Assembly (NCBI GenBank): GCA_036136335.1
Contig: JAYZQT010000054.1
Span: forward strand, 55,459 to 119,458
Source of the DNA: JAYZQT01 sp036136335
GTDB lineage: Bacteria; Pseudomonadota; Alphaproteobacteria; MPNO01; UBA830
DNA: 64,000 nucleotides
Direction of reading: 5' to 3'
Part shown: in pieces, positions 35,224 to 44,174 of the stretch
Position numbering within the stretch: the stretch's first letter is position 1
Layout of the letters: the number at the start of each line of letters is the position of its first letter
Made by a program: the position numbers and the translations under genes
The notes under the pieces: model-generated
Told to the model about the DNA's origin: nothing
Database searches by the model: none
What the model saw: only the letters and a program-made list of their open reading frames with translations

Positions 35224-35706
35224 GTGGCCTTTAGTTTGCGTTTTGTTTATGTTATGTTCACTATGAGTTCTCCAACCTTTTCCCCCCTACCACGAGAAAC
35301 TACCCACATCTTGACACGCGGCGTTTGCCGCCTCTTTCAACACCTCGGATTTGGAACTCTTACGGAATTCCGGCTATCAAATGGGCGACGAGTAGACGTA
35401 ATGGCGATGAACCCTAGCGGTGAGTTCGTTATAGTAGAAATTAAAAGTACAGTCGCCGACTATCGCGCCGATAAGAAATGGCACCAATACCTTCCCTTCT
35501 GTGAGCAATTTTATTTTGCCATTCCATCTGGATTTCCGATCAAGCTGGTGCCATCCGAATGTGGGGTAATAATGGCCGATTCGTTCGATGCTGTCGTCCG
35601 CCGGGAAAGTTTTTCAAAAGTGCTCAGTCCAAAACGCAAACGGCACCAACTGATTAACTTTGCGCTCACAGCAAGTAGCCGCCTAGGCCGATTTGAAACC
35701 CGATAA
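35224..35706 (+). CDS. mmcB: MmcB family DNA repair protein
   Basis: The 160-residue protein matches the MmcB family, whose Caulobacter member acts with the ImuABC mutasome in damage tolerance. The core ILTRGVCRLFQHLGFGTLTEFRLSNGRRVDVMAMNPSGEFVIVEIKSTVADYRADKKWHQYLPFCEQFYFAI has a PD-(D/E)xK nuclease pattern: D58, E72, K74. The GTG at 35224 has AAGG seven nt upstream; ATG at 35254 or 35263 are alternatives. The gene is divergent from the TPR-methyltransferase. No SOS box was recognised by eye. Confidence 0.87.
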   Translation: MAFSLRFVYVMFTMSSPTFSPLPRETTHILTRGVCRLFQHLGFGTLTEFRLSNGRRVDVMAMNPSGEFVIVEIKSTVADYRADKKWHQYLPFCEQFYFAIPSGFPIKLVPSECGVIMADSFDAVVRRESFSKVLSPKRKRHQLINFALTASSRLGRFETR

Positions 35707-35751
35707 ACATAGTTGTTAAAATTGCCGCCCTGGAAGCATAGCTGCCGCCAG

Positions 35752-37215
35752 TCAGGATGAGTTCATGCGAGCAATTGTTGCTGTTGTGCTAAAGCCCGGG
35801 ACAATCTCTGCCAAAATTACTCTGCCACCATAAGACTGAACGAAATCTGCACCCACAACTGTTTCAATTTTATAATCCGCACCCTTCACAAGAATATCCG
35901 GCCTGATCTGGTGCAACAGTTCTTCCGGCGTATCCTGTTCAAAAATCAAAACCAGATCCACTGTTTCAAATGATGACAGAACTGCCGCCCGCGCTGTCTC
36001 ATCCTGTGTGGGGCGATTATTTCCCTTCAGTCGCTTAACAGAACGGTCCGCATTTAAACCAACCACCAGCCGATCGCAATTCGCGCGAGCTTGGGCTAAT
36101 AGTGAAACGTGTCCCGGATGCAAAAGATCAAAGCAACCGTTAGTAAAACCAACCGTTTCACCGCGAGCTTGCCAAGCGCGAATTTGTTCTAGTGCAACAT
36201 TAAGAGGTGGCGGTGGGGTAGGCCGCGGCGCTGCATATCTAATTTCTTGTTGCAAGTCATCGGCGTAGGCTACGGCTGTTCCAGTTTTCCCGACGACGAT
36301 ACCAGCAGCCAGATTTGCAAGCTGTGCCGCGACGACCGTGGGTAGACCCACAGCCAGTCCGGCAGCTAACGACGCCACCACCGTGTCCCCGGCACCAGAC
36401 ACGTCAAACACTTCCCGTGCACGTGACGTAAAATGATCCGCTCCATCGGTCGAGATCAGAGACATACCTTGCGATCCACGTGTAACTACCATTGCTTCAA
36501 TCTCGAAATTTTCCAGCAACGCGCGCGCGCAAGTTGTTATGGCAACATCCGATTTGGGCTGTCTACCAGCTGCCTGACCCAGCTCTTTCAGATTTGGTGT
36601 TACAAGGCTTGCGCCGCGGTACCTATTAAAGTTAGCTGCCTTCGGATCCACAATCACCGGCTTGCCCGCGTCGGCCGCCAAGGTAATTAGATGGTTAGCC
36701 AGGTAATCGGTGATCACGCCTTTTCCATAATCCGAAATGATCAACGCGTCGGTGTTCTGCAGAGTGTCACTCACTGTCACACACAACCTTTTAGCCACTT
36801 CATCGCTGATGGGATCCGTTATTTCCCGGTCCGCGCGCAAAAGCTGTTGGCCATCAGCAACATACCGTATCTTACTAGTAGTAATTCGCTCGGTTTCAGA
36901 TAAAAGATTTGGCGACACGCCGTTAAGGTTTTGCAGTAAAAGTTCGACATCTTTGGCAACAGGATCGCAACCAACCACGCTAATCAAATCAACGCGAGCT
37001 CCGAGGGAAACTAAGTTACGTGCTACGTTGCCGGCACCACCCAACATTGCCGTTTCGTTTCTAACGCGACACACGGGTATGGGGGCCTCAGGTGAAACAC
37101 GATCTACATCACCATAGATAAAACGATCTAGCATGATATCGCCGACACAAATGACGTTCGCATTCTCAAATGCAGCAATGTGACTGGCAAGAAGCTCTCG
37201 ATTGGGTCCAGCCAT
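35752..37215 (-). CDS. hldE: Bifunctional heptose 7-phosphate kinase / heptose 1-phosphate adenylyltransferase
   Basis: The 487-residue enzyme makes ADP-heptose for LPS core. The N-terminal PfkB-type kinase shows MLDRFIYGDVDRVSPEAPIPVC, PEAP region and the GAGDTVVASLAAGLA catalytic motif at about residues 275-289. The C-terminal nucleotidyltransferase contains GFTNGCFDLLHPGHVSLL with the HxGH motif at about 354-371 and LNADRSVKRLKG. The start ATG at 37215 gives the family N-terminus, with AAGGGTG 8 nt before. It follows the uxs-like gene and a small ORF in a leftward cluster, in keeping with LPS assembly. Confidence 0.96.
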   Translation of the reverse strand: MAGPNRELLASHIAAFENANVICVGDIMLDRFIYGDVDRVSPEAPIPVCRVRNETAMLGGAGNVARNLVSLGARVDLISVVGCDPVAKDVELLLQNLNGVSPNLLSETERITTSKIRYVADGQQLLRADREITDPISDEVAKRLCVTVSDTLQNTDALIISDYGKGVITDYLANHLITLAADAGKPVIVDPKAANFNRYRGASLVTPNLKELGQAAGRQPKSDVAITTCARALLENFEIEAMVVTRGSQGMSLISTDGADHFTSRAREVFDVSGAGDTVVASLAAGLAVGLPTVVAAQLANLAAGIVVGKTGTAVAYADDLQQEIRYAAPRPTPPPPLNVALEQIRAWQARGETVGFTNGCFDLLHPGHVSLLAQARANCDRLVVGLNADRSVKRLKGNNRPTQDETARAAVLSSFETVDLVLIFEQDTPEELLHQIRPDILVKGADYKIETVVGADFVQSYGGRVILAEIVPGFSTTATIARMNSS

Positions 37216-37241
37216 TTTAGGTGCACCCTTGTTGGAATACA

Positions 37242-37541
37242 CTACAGAGCACAATGTTCGTTTCTTGAATACCCGGCCTTTTTTTGAACCAGATGATAAG
37301 ACTTTTGTAGGGCGGCAATGGACTTAACATCCATCCTGTTCCACAAAGCCACGAGGATGAACCCTTTAGGACGCGCACCTGCACCTTCAAAGGTTGCAGG
37401 TCTGTCCCGTTCGGCGTTTAAATTTATAATCAAATCCATATTTTGAACCCCCTTGCGACCCTGTTTGGACAAATGTGCGGCACAAGAAAACCGCCGCCTA
37501 GCATAGGCTAACATTGATCCATCATCTTTTAGGAAGGTCAA
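37242..37541 (-). CDS. Hypothetical 99-residue protein between uxs-like gene and hldE
   Basis: I do not recognise this protein. The frame begins with an ATG overlapping the uxs-like stop by 4 nt (ATGA coupling) and ends 26 bp before hldE, so it fills the gap between two real genes and could be translated. The sequence is basic and polar, with a Cys/His-poor C-terminal half (VALWNRMDVKSIAALQKSY) that might form an amphipathic helix. It could instead be a chance frame. If real, a role in LPS assembly is suggested by location only. Confidence 0.4.
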   Translation of the reverse strand: MTFLKDDGSMLAYARRRFSCAAHLSKQGRKGVQNMDLIINLNAERDRPATFEGAGARPKGFILVALWNRMDVKSIAALQKSYHLVQKKAGYSRNEHCAL

Positions 37542-38485
37542 CCCGCTAGAAGTTTATCAAAATAGTTGATCGTCCGTTCAAGTCCCAAATCGAGGTCAAT
37601 CTCCGGTTCCCAACTCAGCTGCTCCCGAGCTAGTGATATGTCAGGTCGACGCCGGACCGGATCGTCATTCGGCAGTGGTCTAAATACTATCTTGCTGGAG
37701 TTCCCCACAAAAGAAAGTACTTTCTGAGCAAGGCTCAAGATTGTGAACTCCTGAGGATTTCCAATATTTATTGGTCCCGTGAATTTATCGTCGGTCTCCA
37801 TTACACGATGCAAGGCCTCAATAAGATCGTCAACATAGCAAAACGATCTGGTCTGAGAGCCATCGCCGTATATCGTGATATCGTCACCACGCAACGCTTG
37901 AACAATAAAATTCGACACCACCCGACCGTCATTCGGATGCATGCGCGGTCCATAAGTATTGAAAATGCGGCCCACCTTAATGCGCAATTTGTGCTGGCGA
38001 TGATAGTCAAAAAACAGCGTCTCGGCACAACGCTTGCCTTCATCGTAACAGGCGCGCTGACCAATCGGATTTGTATTTCCCCAATAGGTTTCTGGCTGGG
38101 GATGAATTTGGGGGTCGCCATAAACTTCGCTGGTGGAGGCCTGAAAAACCTTGGCATCAAGCCGCTTTGCGAGACCCAGAACATTGATTGCTCCGTGAAC
38201 ACTGGTTTTGGTTGTTTGAACTGGATCCTGCTGATAGTGCAGCGGTGATGCGGGACAAGCAAGGTTGTAGATCTCATCAACCTCCACATATAGTGGAAAG
38301 GTTACATCGTGCCTCATTATTTCGAAACGTGACCGATCAAGAAGGTGGGCTACATTTTCTTTGACCCCAGTAAAATAGTTATCCACACAGAGTACATGAT
38401 TTCCCTCATCAAGCAGGCGTTCACACAAATGTGAACCAATAAATCCGACGCCGCCGGTGATCAGAATTCTTTTTGGGGCTGACAT
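37538..38485 (-). CDS. UDP-glucuronic acid decarboxylase-like SDR (UXS family)
   Basis: The 315-residue enzyme has the extended SDR Rossmann motif ITGGVGFIGSHLCERLLDEG (G-x2-G-x2-G) near residues 9-28. CVDNYFTG, the TSEVYGDPQIHPQPE substrate segment, and the catalytic Y-x3-K in YDEGKRCAETLFFDYHR at about 146-162 follow. GRIFNTYGPRMHPNDGRVVSNFI is diagnostic of UDP-glucuronate decarboxylases (UXS), which make UDP-xylose. It probably supplies UDP-xylose for LPS or another surface polymer. The glycine motif has GVG where GAG is usual. It lies upstream of hldE in one leftward cluster. Confidence 0.92.
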   Translation of the reverse strand: MSAPKRILITGGVGFIGSHLCERLLDEGNHVLCVDNYFTGVKENVAHLLDRSRFEIMRHDVTFPLYVEVDEIYNLACPASPLHYQQDPVQTTKTSVHGAINVLGLAKRLDAKVFQASTSEVYGDPQIHPQPETYWGNTNPIGQRACYDEGKRCAETLFFDYHRQHKLRIKVGRIFNTYGPRMHPNDGRVVSNFIVQALRGDDITIYGDGSQTRSFCYVDDLIEALHRVMETDDKFTGPINIGNPQEFTILSLAQKVLSFVGNSSKIVFRPLPNDDPVRRRPDISLAREQLSWEPEIDLDLGLERTINYFDKLLAG

Positions 38486-38700
38486 ATTTCAACACGCAGA
38501 ACGTTATACACACCAAATGGGAGGATTTAGCAAAGCTATCACCTAAGCCAAGCAATAAAAAGTGGCATGGCTGAACAGGATTGACCGGCTTGACGCTCCA
38601 TCAAATTAAGATTCTCCATTAAAGTCCTGGCAGGAAAGACCACGTTACTCACCGTAATCAGTGCTAACCTTAATCTGGCGGTCATAGGGCTTTGTCGTCA

Positions 38701-39612
38701 CTACTGATCAAAGGAGTGTGTTGCAATTTTTTTGCCAAACCTTCGCGAAAGTAACGTGGCCGCATCCCGGCTATTGGAGTAATGGAGATGATAGGCCTCG
38801 GTTTCATCAAATAGGCGCTTCAAGGCAGAAATTAGGTTGCAATATGGTATATGAGGGGCAAGCGCAGTCGGCAGTAATCGCTTCATAAGCCCAGCATCGT
38901 CGGTAAGGCACAATCGGGCCGCGGCACGCTTTCGCCGATCAAGAAACACCAAAGCCTGTATCGGTGCCGTTTCGCCAAACACACTTGCCTCTCTGTCCCA
39001 CAGTTTCAAATAAGCCCTGCCGTCGCGCTCCATACATGTATACCCCTCTACAAACTCCCGATAGAGAATTCCGCATTCCTCTGGTAAGGGCAACCGCACC
39101 TCCGGCGTTAAACCCAGACAGATGCCCCGGAAAGGTTGTTCAATTTTAACCGCAATTTGCACATCTCCAAAAAACTTGTTCCCTAGTGCCGTTAAATGGA
39201 GAGGTAAACCGGATCCGACCAGAGAATCGTCAATTATTACGACCAAACCCCCATCAACAAGCGCAGCCCCTGTTTTCAGACCTATCTTTGTTGGATCACG
39301 TGCAACGTATTGATTAATTAATGCCGCTGCGAGACCCTTCGCGGCGTCATAAGAGTTTTTAAAAACTGACTCCGTTCCACCCAGCCCCGCACTATTCACC
39401 CGAAAACCGCCGTCGGCCAGCTCGATCACCCGAATATCAGCCGGTAAGTTGCTCGTTGCACCAGACCACTGAATATCCCAGCCAGTCACAAAATAAGGTA
39501 AAAGCGGCAACACTGCTTCGACGTTTTCGACAAGGAAGGGTGCTTCTACGGGACCAACAAACCAGAATGCCGGCGCCTCATCTAACTCCGCAGCCGCCCT
39601 TTCAGATATCAT
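38701..39612 (-). CDS. HprK-like protein with degenerate P-loop
   Basis: The 303-residue protein resembles the HPr kinase-like group found beside regulatory genes in alphaproteobacteria. LKTGAALVDGGLVVIIDDSLVGSGLPLHLTALGNKFFGDVQIAV (about residues 112-155) lines up with the AAL-x-LL-PGxSGSGKSTL-x-RGxxxxSDD pattern. In this copy the Lys and Ser/Thr of the P-loop are replaced (GSGLPL), so nucleotide binding is doubtful. The segment AFVFLDRR...AARLC later also fits the family. It is translated downstream of regA (11-nt overlap) in the regB-regA operon. The assignment is by pattern only. Confidence 0.5.
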   Translation of the reverse strand: MISERAAAELDEAPAFWFVGPVEAPFLVENVEAVLPLLPYFVTGWDIQWSGATSNLPADIRVIELADGGFRVNSAGLGGTESVFKNSYDAAKGLAAALINQYVARDPTKIGLKTGAALVDGGLVVIIDDSLVGSGLPLHLTALGNKFFGDVQIAVKIEQPFRGICLGLTPEVRLPLPEECGILYREFVEGYTCMERDGRAYLKLWDREASVFGETAPIQALVFLDRRKRAAARLCLTDDAGLMKRLLPTALAPHIPYCNLISALKRLFDETEAYHLHYSNSRDAATLLSRRFGKKIATHSFDQ

Positions 39613-40174
39613 CGAAGGGAACCTCCCTAGGGGCTCTTTTCGATAAAATCCGCTGCAAAGTTCGTCGATGCATATTTAGTCGACGTGCAGTCTCAGACAC
39701 GTTACGGCTACACTGTTCATAAACCCGCTGAATATGTTCCCACCTTACCCGATCTGCCGACATGGGGTTTTGAGGAGGTGGGGGTAATCCGCCTCCAGTT
39801 GCCAATAAAGCTGCCTCTACGGCGTCGGCATCAGCCGGTTTTGCCAAATAATCCAGTGCACCGGCCTTCACCGCCGCAACGGCCGTGGCGATATTTCCAT
39901 ATCCAGTGAGCATAATGATACGAGAATCCGGTCGAGACTTCTGAATAACTGGCACGATATCAAGTCCGTTACCATCCACAAGCCTTAGATCGAGAACAGC
40001 GAAGGCCGGTGGTTTGGATCGGACGGCATCCACACCCTCCAACACGGTTGCAGCTGTATTGACTTCAAATCCCCTATTTTCCATCGCGCGTGCGAGGCGA
40101 ACGCGAAATGGTTCATCGTCATCAACGATGAGAAGTGTCTTATCTTGGAATTCCTTTAACAAGCGCATGTTCAC
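39602..40174 (-). CDS. regA: RegA/PrrA/ActR-type response regulator
   Basis: The 190-residue regulator has a receiver domain with acidic D18-D20, phospho-acceptor D62 in FAVLDLRLVDGNG, T90 and K112. The Pro-rich linker LPPPPQNPMSADRVRWEHIQRVYE is at about residues 130-153. The Fis-type helix-turn-helix NVSETARRLNMHRRTLQRILSKRAP at the C-terminus is diagnostic of RegA, the regulator of photosynthesis, nitrogen and respiratory genes by redox state. It overlaps regB by 4 nt and the HprK-like gene by 11 nt, forming a coupled operon. Confidence 0.95.
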   Translation of the reverse strand: MNMRLLKEFQDKTLLIVDDDEPFRVRLARAMENRGFEVNTAATVLEGVDAVRSKPPAFAVLDLRLVDGNGLDIVPVIQKSRPDSRIIMLTGYGNIATAVAAVKAGALDYLAKPADADAVEAALLATGGGLPPPPQNPMSADRVRWEHIQRVYEQCSRNVSETARRLNMHRRTLQRILSKRAPREVPFDDI

Positions 40175-41523
40175 TGAAGAGCTTCCTTGCCTTGTGCCTC
40201 AAGAGCTTCACGTCGCCAAAATACTTCGACTACCGCGCCCCCGACATCCGAATTTTGGAAGGTAATACTAGCGCCGGAGCGCTGAAGGAGAGTTCGCGCT
40301 ATGAATATACCAAGGCCCATGTGCCCGCCGGGTTGGGTACGCGAAGAGATATATGGTTCGCCGAGTCGCTCCACAAGCCCCGACGGAAATCCGGGGCCAT
40401 CATCTTGAATAATAACCGTGATATGTTCCTCATCCCAACCAGTCGAAATGTTCACATTTTTTTCAGCAAATTGGGCAGCGTTCTGTATTATATTTCCCAA
40501 CCCATGCACAATTTCCGGGCTACGTACCACAACAGGCTCTGGCGACGCAACATCCAGCGCGCGCGGGATCAGACTGAACCGGACGTTACCGCGTTGGTGA
40601 CGATCTGCCGCTGCTTGAACGAGTACCTGAAGTGGTAAGAGAGCAAATGGCGAACCGCTGTCAATGTCGTCTGCGGATCGGTCGGAAAGCTCCTCCAAAA
40701 TATCGCGACAACGCGCAGTTTCGCTTATGAGAAGTTGCACATCTTCATAAATTGCACTCTCCGCAGTTAAGTCTCGTGCTATTTCGCCGGATACCACCGC
40801 AATTGTACCGAGTGGACTTCCTAGTTCGTGTGCAGCGGCAGCCGCGAGGCCGCCAAGGGCGGCTAGCTGCTGTTCACGGGCAAGCGCCTGCTGACTAGCA
40901 GCCAGGGCATTAGACATGCGGCGCGCCTCTTCAGCCACACGCCAAGTGTAGATCGCGAAAAATATTATCCCAATCACCAAAGCCACCCAGGTCCCCAAAA
41001 CATATTTTTGGGGCACCGCAAAACCATCTGCGCTCCATGGTAGTGGGTAGTGGTTAATCGCGAGAATGCTGATACAGATAATAGACAGAACGCAGAGTGC
41101 AATAGTGCTACGCACCGATAAAATCGTGGCCGAAACCGCCACGGGGGCTAGTAGCAAAAATGAGAAGGGGTTTTCTAGACCACCGGTCAGATATAAAAGA
41201 GCTGCAAGTTGCAGAACGTCAAACCCGAGAAAAGCCGCAACTGCTCGTTCGCCGAGATGAACGGTTGTCGGATGACCCGTCATTACAACCAAATTCAGCA
41301 ATAATGACGTACCCACTATGACAAAGGCGGGCGCCATTGGTACCGGAAAGCCAAATCCGAAATGAACAACAATCAAGGTTAAAACCTGACCTATAATCGC
41401 CACCCAACGAATCAGGGTCAGCGTGCGAAGCCGCACCGGATCAGAAGCGTTTGTTAGAGGTCCAGTCTCCATGATAGAAACCGTTCTGGCATCATCAACC
41501 CGCCCAAAACTTAACGAAGTCAT
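40171..41523 (-). CDS. regB: RegB/PrrB/ActS-type redox sensor histidine kinase
   Basis: The 450-residue kinase has about six membrane helices (residues 35-190). It carries the quinone-associated motif GGLENPF at 114-120, the H-box AAAAHELGSPLGT with phospho-His H232, a conserved Cys (C272 in ETARCRDIL) in the region where RegB carries its redox-active Cys, and the ATP-binding motifs NIIQNAAQFA (N box), DDGPGF (G1) and GLGIFIA (G2). The ATG at 41523 has GGAGG at 5-nt spacing; the frame is open upstream over the divergent ABC gene. RegB senses quinone pool and redox state and phosphorylates RegA. Confidence 0.95.
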   Translation of the reverse strand: MTSLSFGRVDDARTVSIMETGPLTNASDPVRLRTLTLIRWVAIIGQVLTLIVVHFGFGFPVPMAPAFVIVGTSLLLNLVVMTGHPTTVHLGERAVAAFLGFDVLQLAALLYLTGGLENPFSFLLLAPVAVSATILSVRSTIALCVLSIICISILAINHYPLPWSADGFAVPQKYVLGTWVALVIGIIFFAIYTWRVAEEARRMSNALAASQQALAREQQLAALGGLAAAAAHELGSPLGTIAVVSGEIARDLTAESAIYEDVQLLISETARCRDILEELSDRSADDIDSGSPFALLPLQVLVQAAADRHQRGNVRFSLIPRALDVASPEPVVVRSPEIVHGLGNIIQNAAQFAEKNVNISTGWDEEHITVIIQDDGPGFPSGLVERLGEPYISSRTQPGGHMGLGIFIARTLLQRSGASITFQNSDVGGAVVEVFWRREALEAQGKEALQ

Positions 41524-41652
41524 AAAAACCTCCAAGTTATTTACGCCCGCACCTCTATCGCGATCCGCTCCGCAGAAAAAGCCCCAGCGGCGCAGCAGAA
41601 ATACCGCGGAAGGGACTGGCACATGCGTCGATAGCGATCCATATTTACACGC

Positions 41653-42426
41653 ATGACAAACATCGCAATTAAAGTTCAAAACCTAGCTAAAAATTTCGGT
41701 AATGTTATCGCTGTTGACAATGTCAGTTTTGTAATAGGCCGAGGTGAAATTGTTGCACTCCTCGGCGGTAATGGCGCAGGTAAGACAACCACCATATCGA
41801 TGTTGCTGGGGCTTTTGATACCAAGTGGAGGAGCACTTGAGATACTGGGTGCCGACATGTTGAAAAACCGTTACGCTGTGTTAAAAAGAATAAATTTTTC
41901 GTCTCCTTATGTAGACCTGCCGAAGCGTCTAACATCCCGAGAAAATTTAATGGTCTACGCCAGACTATATGGTGTTAGCAAACCTAAAAAACGCATTTCT
42001 GTACTCGCTCATGATTTGGCCGTCGAGAAGATGCTTGATCGCCCGTTCGGCGAATTATCGTCTGGCCAAAAAACCCGAGTTGCGATTGCTAAGTCATTGC
42101 TCAACAAACCTGATGTTTTGCTGTTGGATGAGCCCACCGCTTCTCTCGACCCGGATACCGCCGACTCGGTCAGAACCTATCTTCAACAATATCAACGAGA
42201 GCAAAAGGCGACAATTTTATTAGCGTCACATAATATGACTGAAGTGGAGCGCCTTTGCGATAACGTTCTGATGATGAAAGAAGGTCGTATCGTAGACCGC
42301 AACAATCCAAAGGGACTTATTAGGAAATACGGTCGCAAGAATTTAGAAGAGGTATTTCTAGATATTGCCCGCGGGAAATCCACTCCACATTCCGCAGAGA
42401 GAAATAACACCAATGAAAACCTCTAA
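41653..42426 (+). CDS. ABC transporter ATP-binding protein (ABC-2 exporter)
   Basis: The 257-residue ATPase has Walker A LLGGNGAGKTTTISMLLGLL at about residues 36-55 (GGNGAGKTT), the signature FGELSSGQKTRVAIAKSLL, Walker B VLLLDEPTASLDPD at about 160-173 and the H-loop ASHNMTEV. The signature begins LSSGQ in place of the common LSGGQ, as in some CcmA/NatA-type exporters. It is paired with a membrane subunit whose gene starts inside it (14-nt overlap). It is divergent from regB with a 129-bp gap. The exported substrate is unknown. Confidence 0.93.
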   Translation: MTNIAIKVQNLAKNFGNVIAVDNVSFVIGRGEIVALLGGNGAGKTTTISMLLGLLIPSGGALEILGADMLKNRYAVLKRINFSSPYVDLPKRLTSRENLMVYARLYGVSKPKKRISVLAHDLAVEKMLDRPFGELSSGQKTRVAIAKSLLNKPDVLLLDEPTASLDPDTADSVRTYLQQYQREQKATILLASHNMTEVERLCDNVLMMKEGRIVDRNNPKGLIRKYGRKNLEEVFLDIARGKSTPHSAERNNTNENL

Positions 42427-43228
42427 CCAGTCCCGGTTTTCTGCTCTCCGCGTATACGCAATGATACTTCGCTACTTCTATTTGCTTCGGGGTTCCATAC
42501 CGCGCATCGTCGAACTCGCATATTGGCCAACCATGCAGATGTTGATCTGGGGATTTATGTCCCAGTTCCTCGTAAACCATTCTGAATGGTTTATACAGGC
42601 TGGGGGAATATTGATCGGTGCGGTTCTGTTATGGGACATCATGTTCCGATCGAATATTGGCGTGTCAATTTCATTTCTTGAAGAAATGTGGTCTCGGAAT
42701 CTTGGGCAACTTTTTGCAAGCCCGCTAAGGCCCTATGAATGGGCATTTTCACTACTCGTAATAAGTGCAATCCGAACAATCATTGGAATAGTACCGGCCG
42801 CGCTTTTAGCAATCCCCCTTTACCAGTACTCTATTTTCGAGATGGGGCTTCCGTTGATTGCTTTCTTCGTAAACCTGCTGGTATTCGGTTCTGCGGTAGG
42901 ACTTGCCGTTTCAGGTTTAGTACTGCGATGCGGTCTTGGTGCCGAAAGTTTAGCCTGGGCGGTTATATTTGCCGTTGCACCGCTAAGTGGCATCTATTAC
43001 CCGATAGACACACTGCCAAGTTGGCTTCAACCCGTCGCCTACGCTCTACCGTCATCCCACGTGTTTGAGGGTATGCGGTCGGTCGTCCTAGATCAGGAGT
43101 TCTTGATTAACAGGTTTATCTGGTCGGTATCCTTGAATGTGGTCTATCTTTCCTTGGGGTTAGCTGTGTTTTTATTAGCGTTTCAAACTGCACGACATCG
43201 GGGACAATTGCTTCAAATGGGAGAATAG
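42413..43228 (+). CDS. ABC-2 type transporter permease
   Basis: The 271-residue membrane protein shows six hydrophobic segments (about residues 30-50, 60-80, 115-140, 150-172, 178-200 and 240-260). An EEMWSRNLGQLFASPLRPYEW cytoplasmic loop and a PLSGIYYPIDTLPSWLQPVAYALPSSHVFEGMR periplasmic-type segment are as in ABC-2 permeases. It partners the ATPase encoded just before it. The ATG at 42413 overlaps the ATPase stop, indicating coupling. Substrate unknown. Confidence 0.9.
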   Translation: MKTSNQSRFSALRVYAMILRYFYLLRGSIPRIVELAYWPTMQMLIWGFMSQFLVNHSEWFIQAGGILIGAVLLWDIMFRSNIGVSISFLEEMWSRNLGQLFASPLRPYEWAFSLLVISAIRTIIGIVPAALLAIPLYQYSIFEMGLPLIAFFVNLLVFGSAVGLAVSGLVLRCGLGAESLAWAVIFAVAPLSGIYYPIDTLPSWLQPVAYALPSSHVFEGMRSVVLDQEFLINRFIWSVSLNVVYLSLGLAVFLLAFQTARHRGQLLQMGE

Positions 43229-43504
43229 CTATCAGCATTTATTGGTTCTATAGATAAAGCAAAGGAAAGCGAACTTCGTTTTGAAAGTAACCGCGTCCAT
43301 TCTGCCACACTTTTGTTGATCTTCTTGGCAAAAACACCGACCGAATAAGACCGTGTCACCGTTCAAAGACAAACAATGTTCTGAACCGTGCGCACGGTGC
43401 CCAAAAAGGCCCTGAAATTCAATCATATAGACGGGACGCCATCTGGGGCGTACCTAAGAACACGAGGTCCAATATAGAAAATATAGCCGAGTAAAATCTC
43501 TATC

Positions 43505-44071
43505 CTACCTTCCGCTTCTCCGCAAAAGGCGACTCACTGCTTTCCTACCACTGCGAATAGCCCAATCTAGGGCGGTCCGACCAGTAAAATCGGTCACGGA
43601 TAGATCAGCCTTGCCATCCAAAAGAACTTGAACCACCGCCAAATGTCCCTCGGATGCGGCAACCATTAGCGGGGTCACGCCCTGGCGGTTCTGGAAATTC
43701 AAATTGGCTTTTGCCTCAATCAAGAGCTCGATCACATTGGCATGGTTTGCGGAGGAGGCATAATAAAGAGGCGAGTTTCCTAATTTATCCGATGTGTTTA
43801 CCCGTGCATTAAAACGAACAAGAAGGTCTACAAGTTCTTCGTTGCCCTGAGAGGCTGCAAAAAACAAGGGCGTTCTTTCATTCCGATCGATTACATCGAC
43901 GTTGTGTTTGCGTGCCAGAATACTCTCGGCAGTTGTAAGGTCACCTGCCTTGGTGGCCTCTATCAACTTGTCGTCACTCAGCAAATCGATCTCCGCGACC
44001 GCAGGCCCATATAGAACCAACAGAAGGAAGCCCGCCAACATCCAAGATTTTATTACTCGCACACTGTGCAT
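43505..44071 (-). CDS. Exported ankyrin-repeat protein
   Basis: The 188-residue protein has an N-terminal signal peptide (about residues 1-26, WMLAGFLLLVLYGPAVA) and then four ankyrin repeats. Repeat units include NERTPLFFAASQGNEELVDLLVRFNARVN, GNSPLYYASSANHANVIELLIEAKANLN, GVTPLMVAASEGHLAVVQVLLDGKADLS and GRTALDWAIRSGRKAVSRLLRRS. It is predicted to act in the periplasm as a protein-binding scaffold; the partner is unknown. It is divergent from the Sco gene with a 103-bp gap. Confidence 0.9.
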   Translation of the reverse strand: MHSVRVIKSWMLAGFLLLVLYGPAVAEIDLLSDDKLIEATKAGDLTTAESILARKHNVDVIDRNERTPLFFAASQGNEELVDLLVRFNARVNTSDKLGNSPLYYASSANHANVIELLIEAKANLNFQNRQGVTPLMVAASEGHLAVVQVLLDGKADLSVTDFTGRTALDWAIRSGRKAVSRLLRRSGR

Positions 44072-44174
44072 GAAAGAAATGTGTCCTTACCACAGTAAGT
44101 CGTCAAGACCCGCTATGGCCAATCGGTCAAGCGCAGCCTATATGTCTTCTAGCGCAAAACCACTTGGAATTTAA

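Noticed and set aside
43232..43426. 64-codon minus-strand ORF between the ABC permease and the ankyrin gene
   Set aside because: It has no start signal or family match; the Cys-rich look is not enough support.
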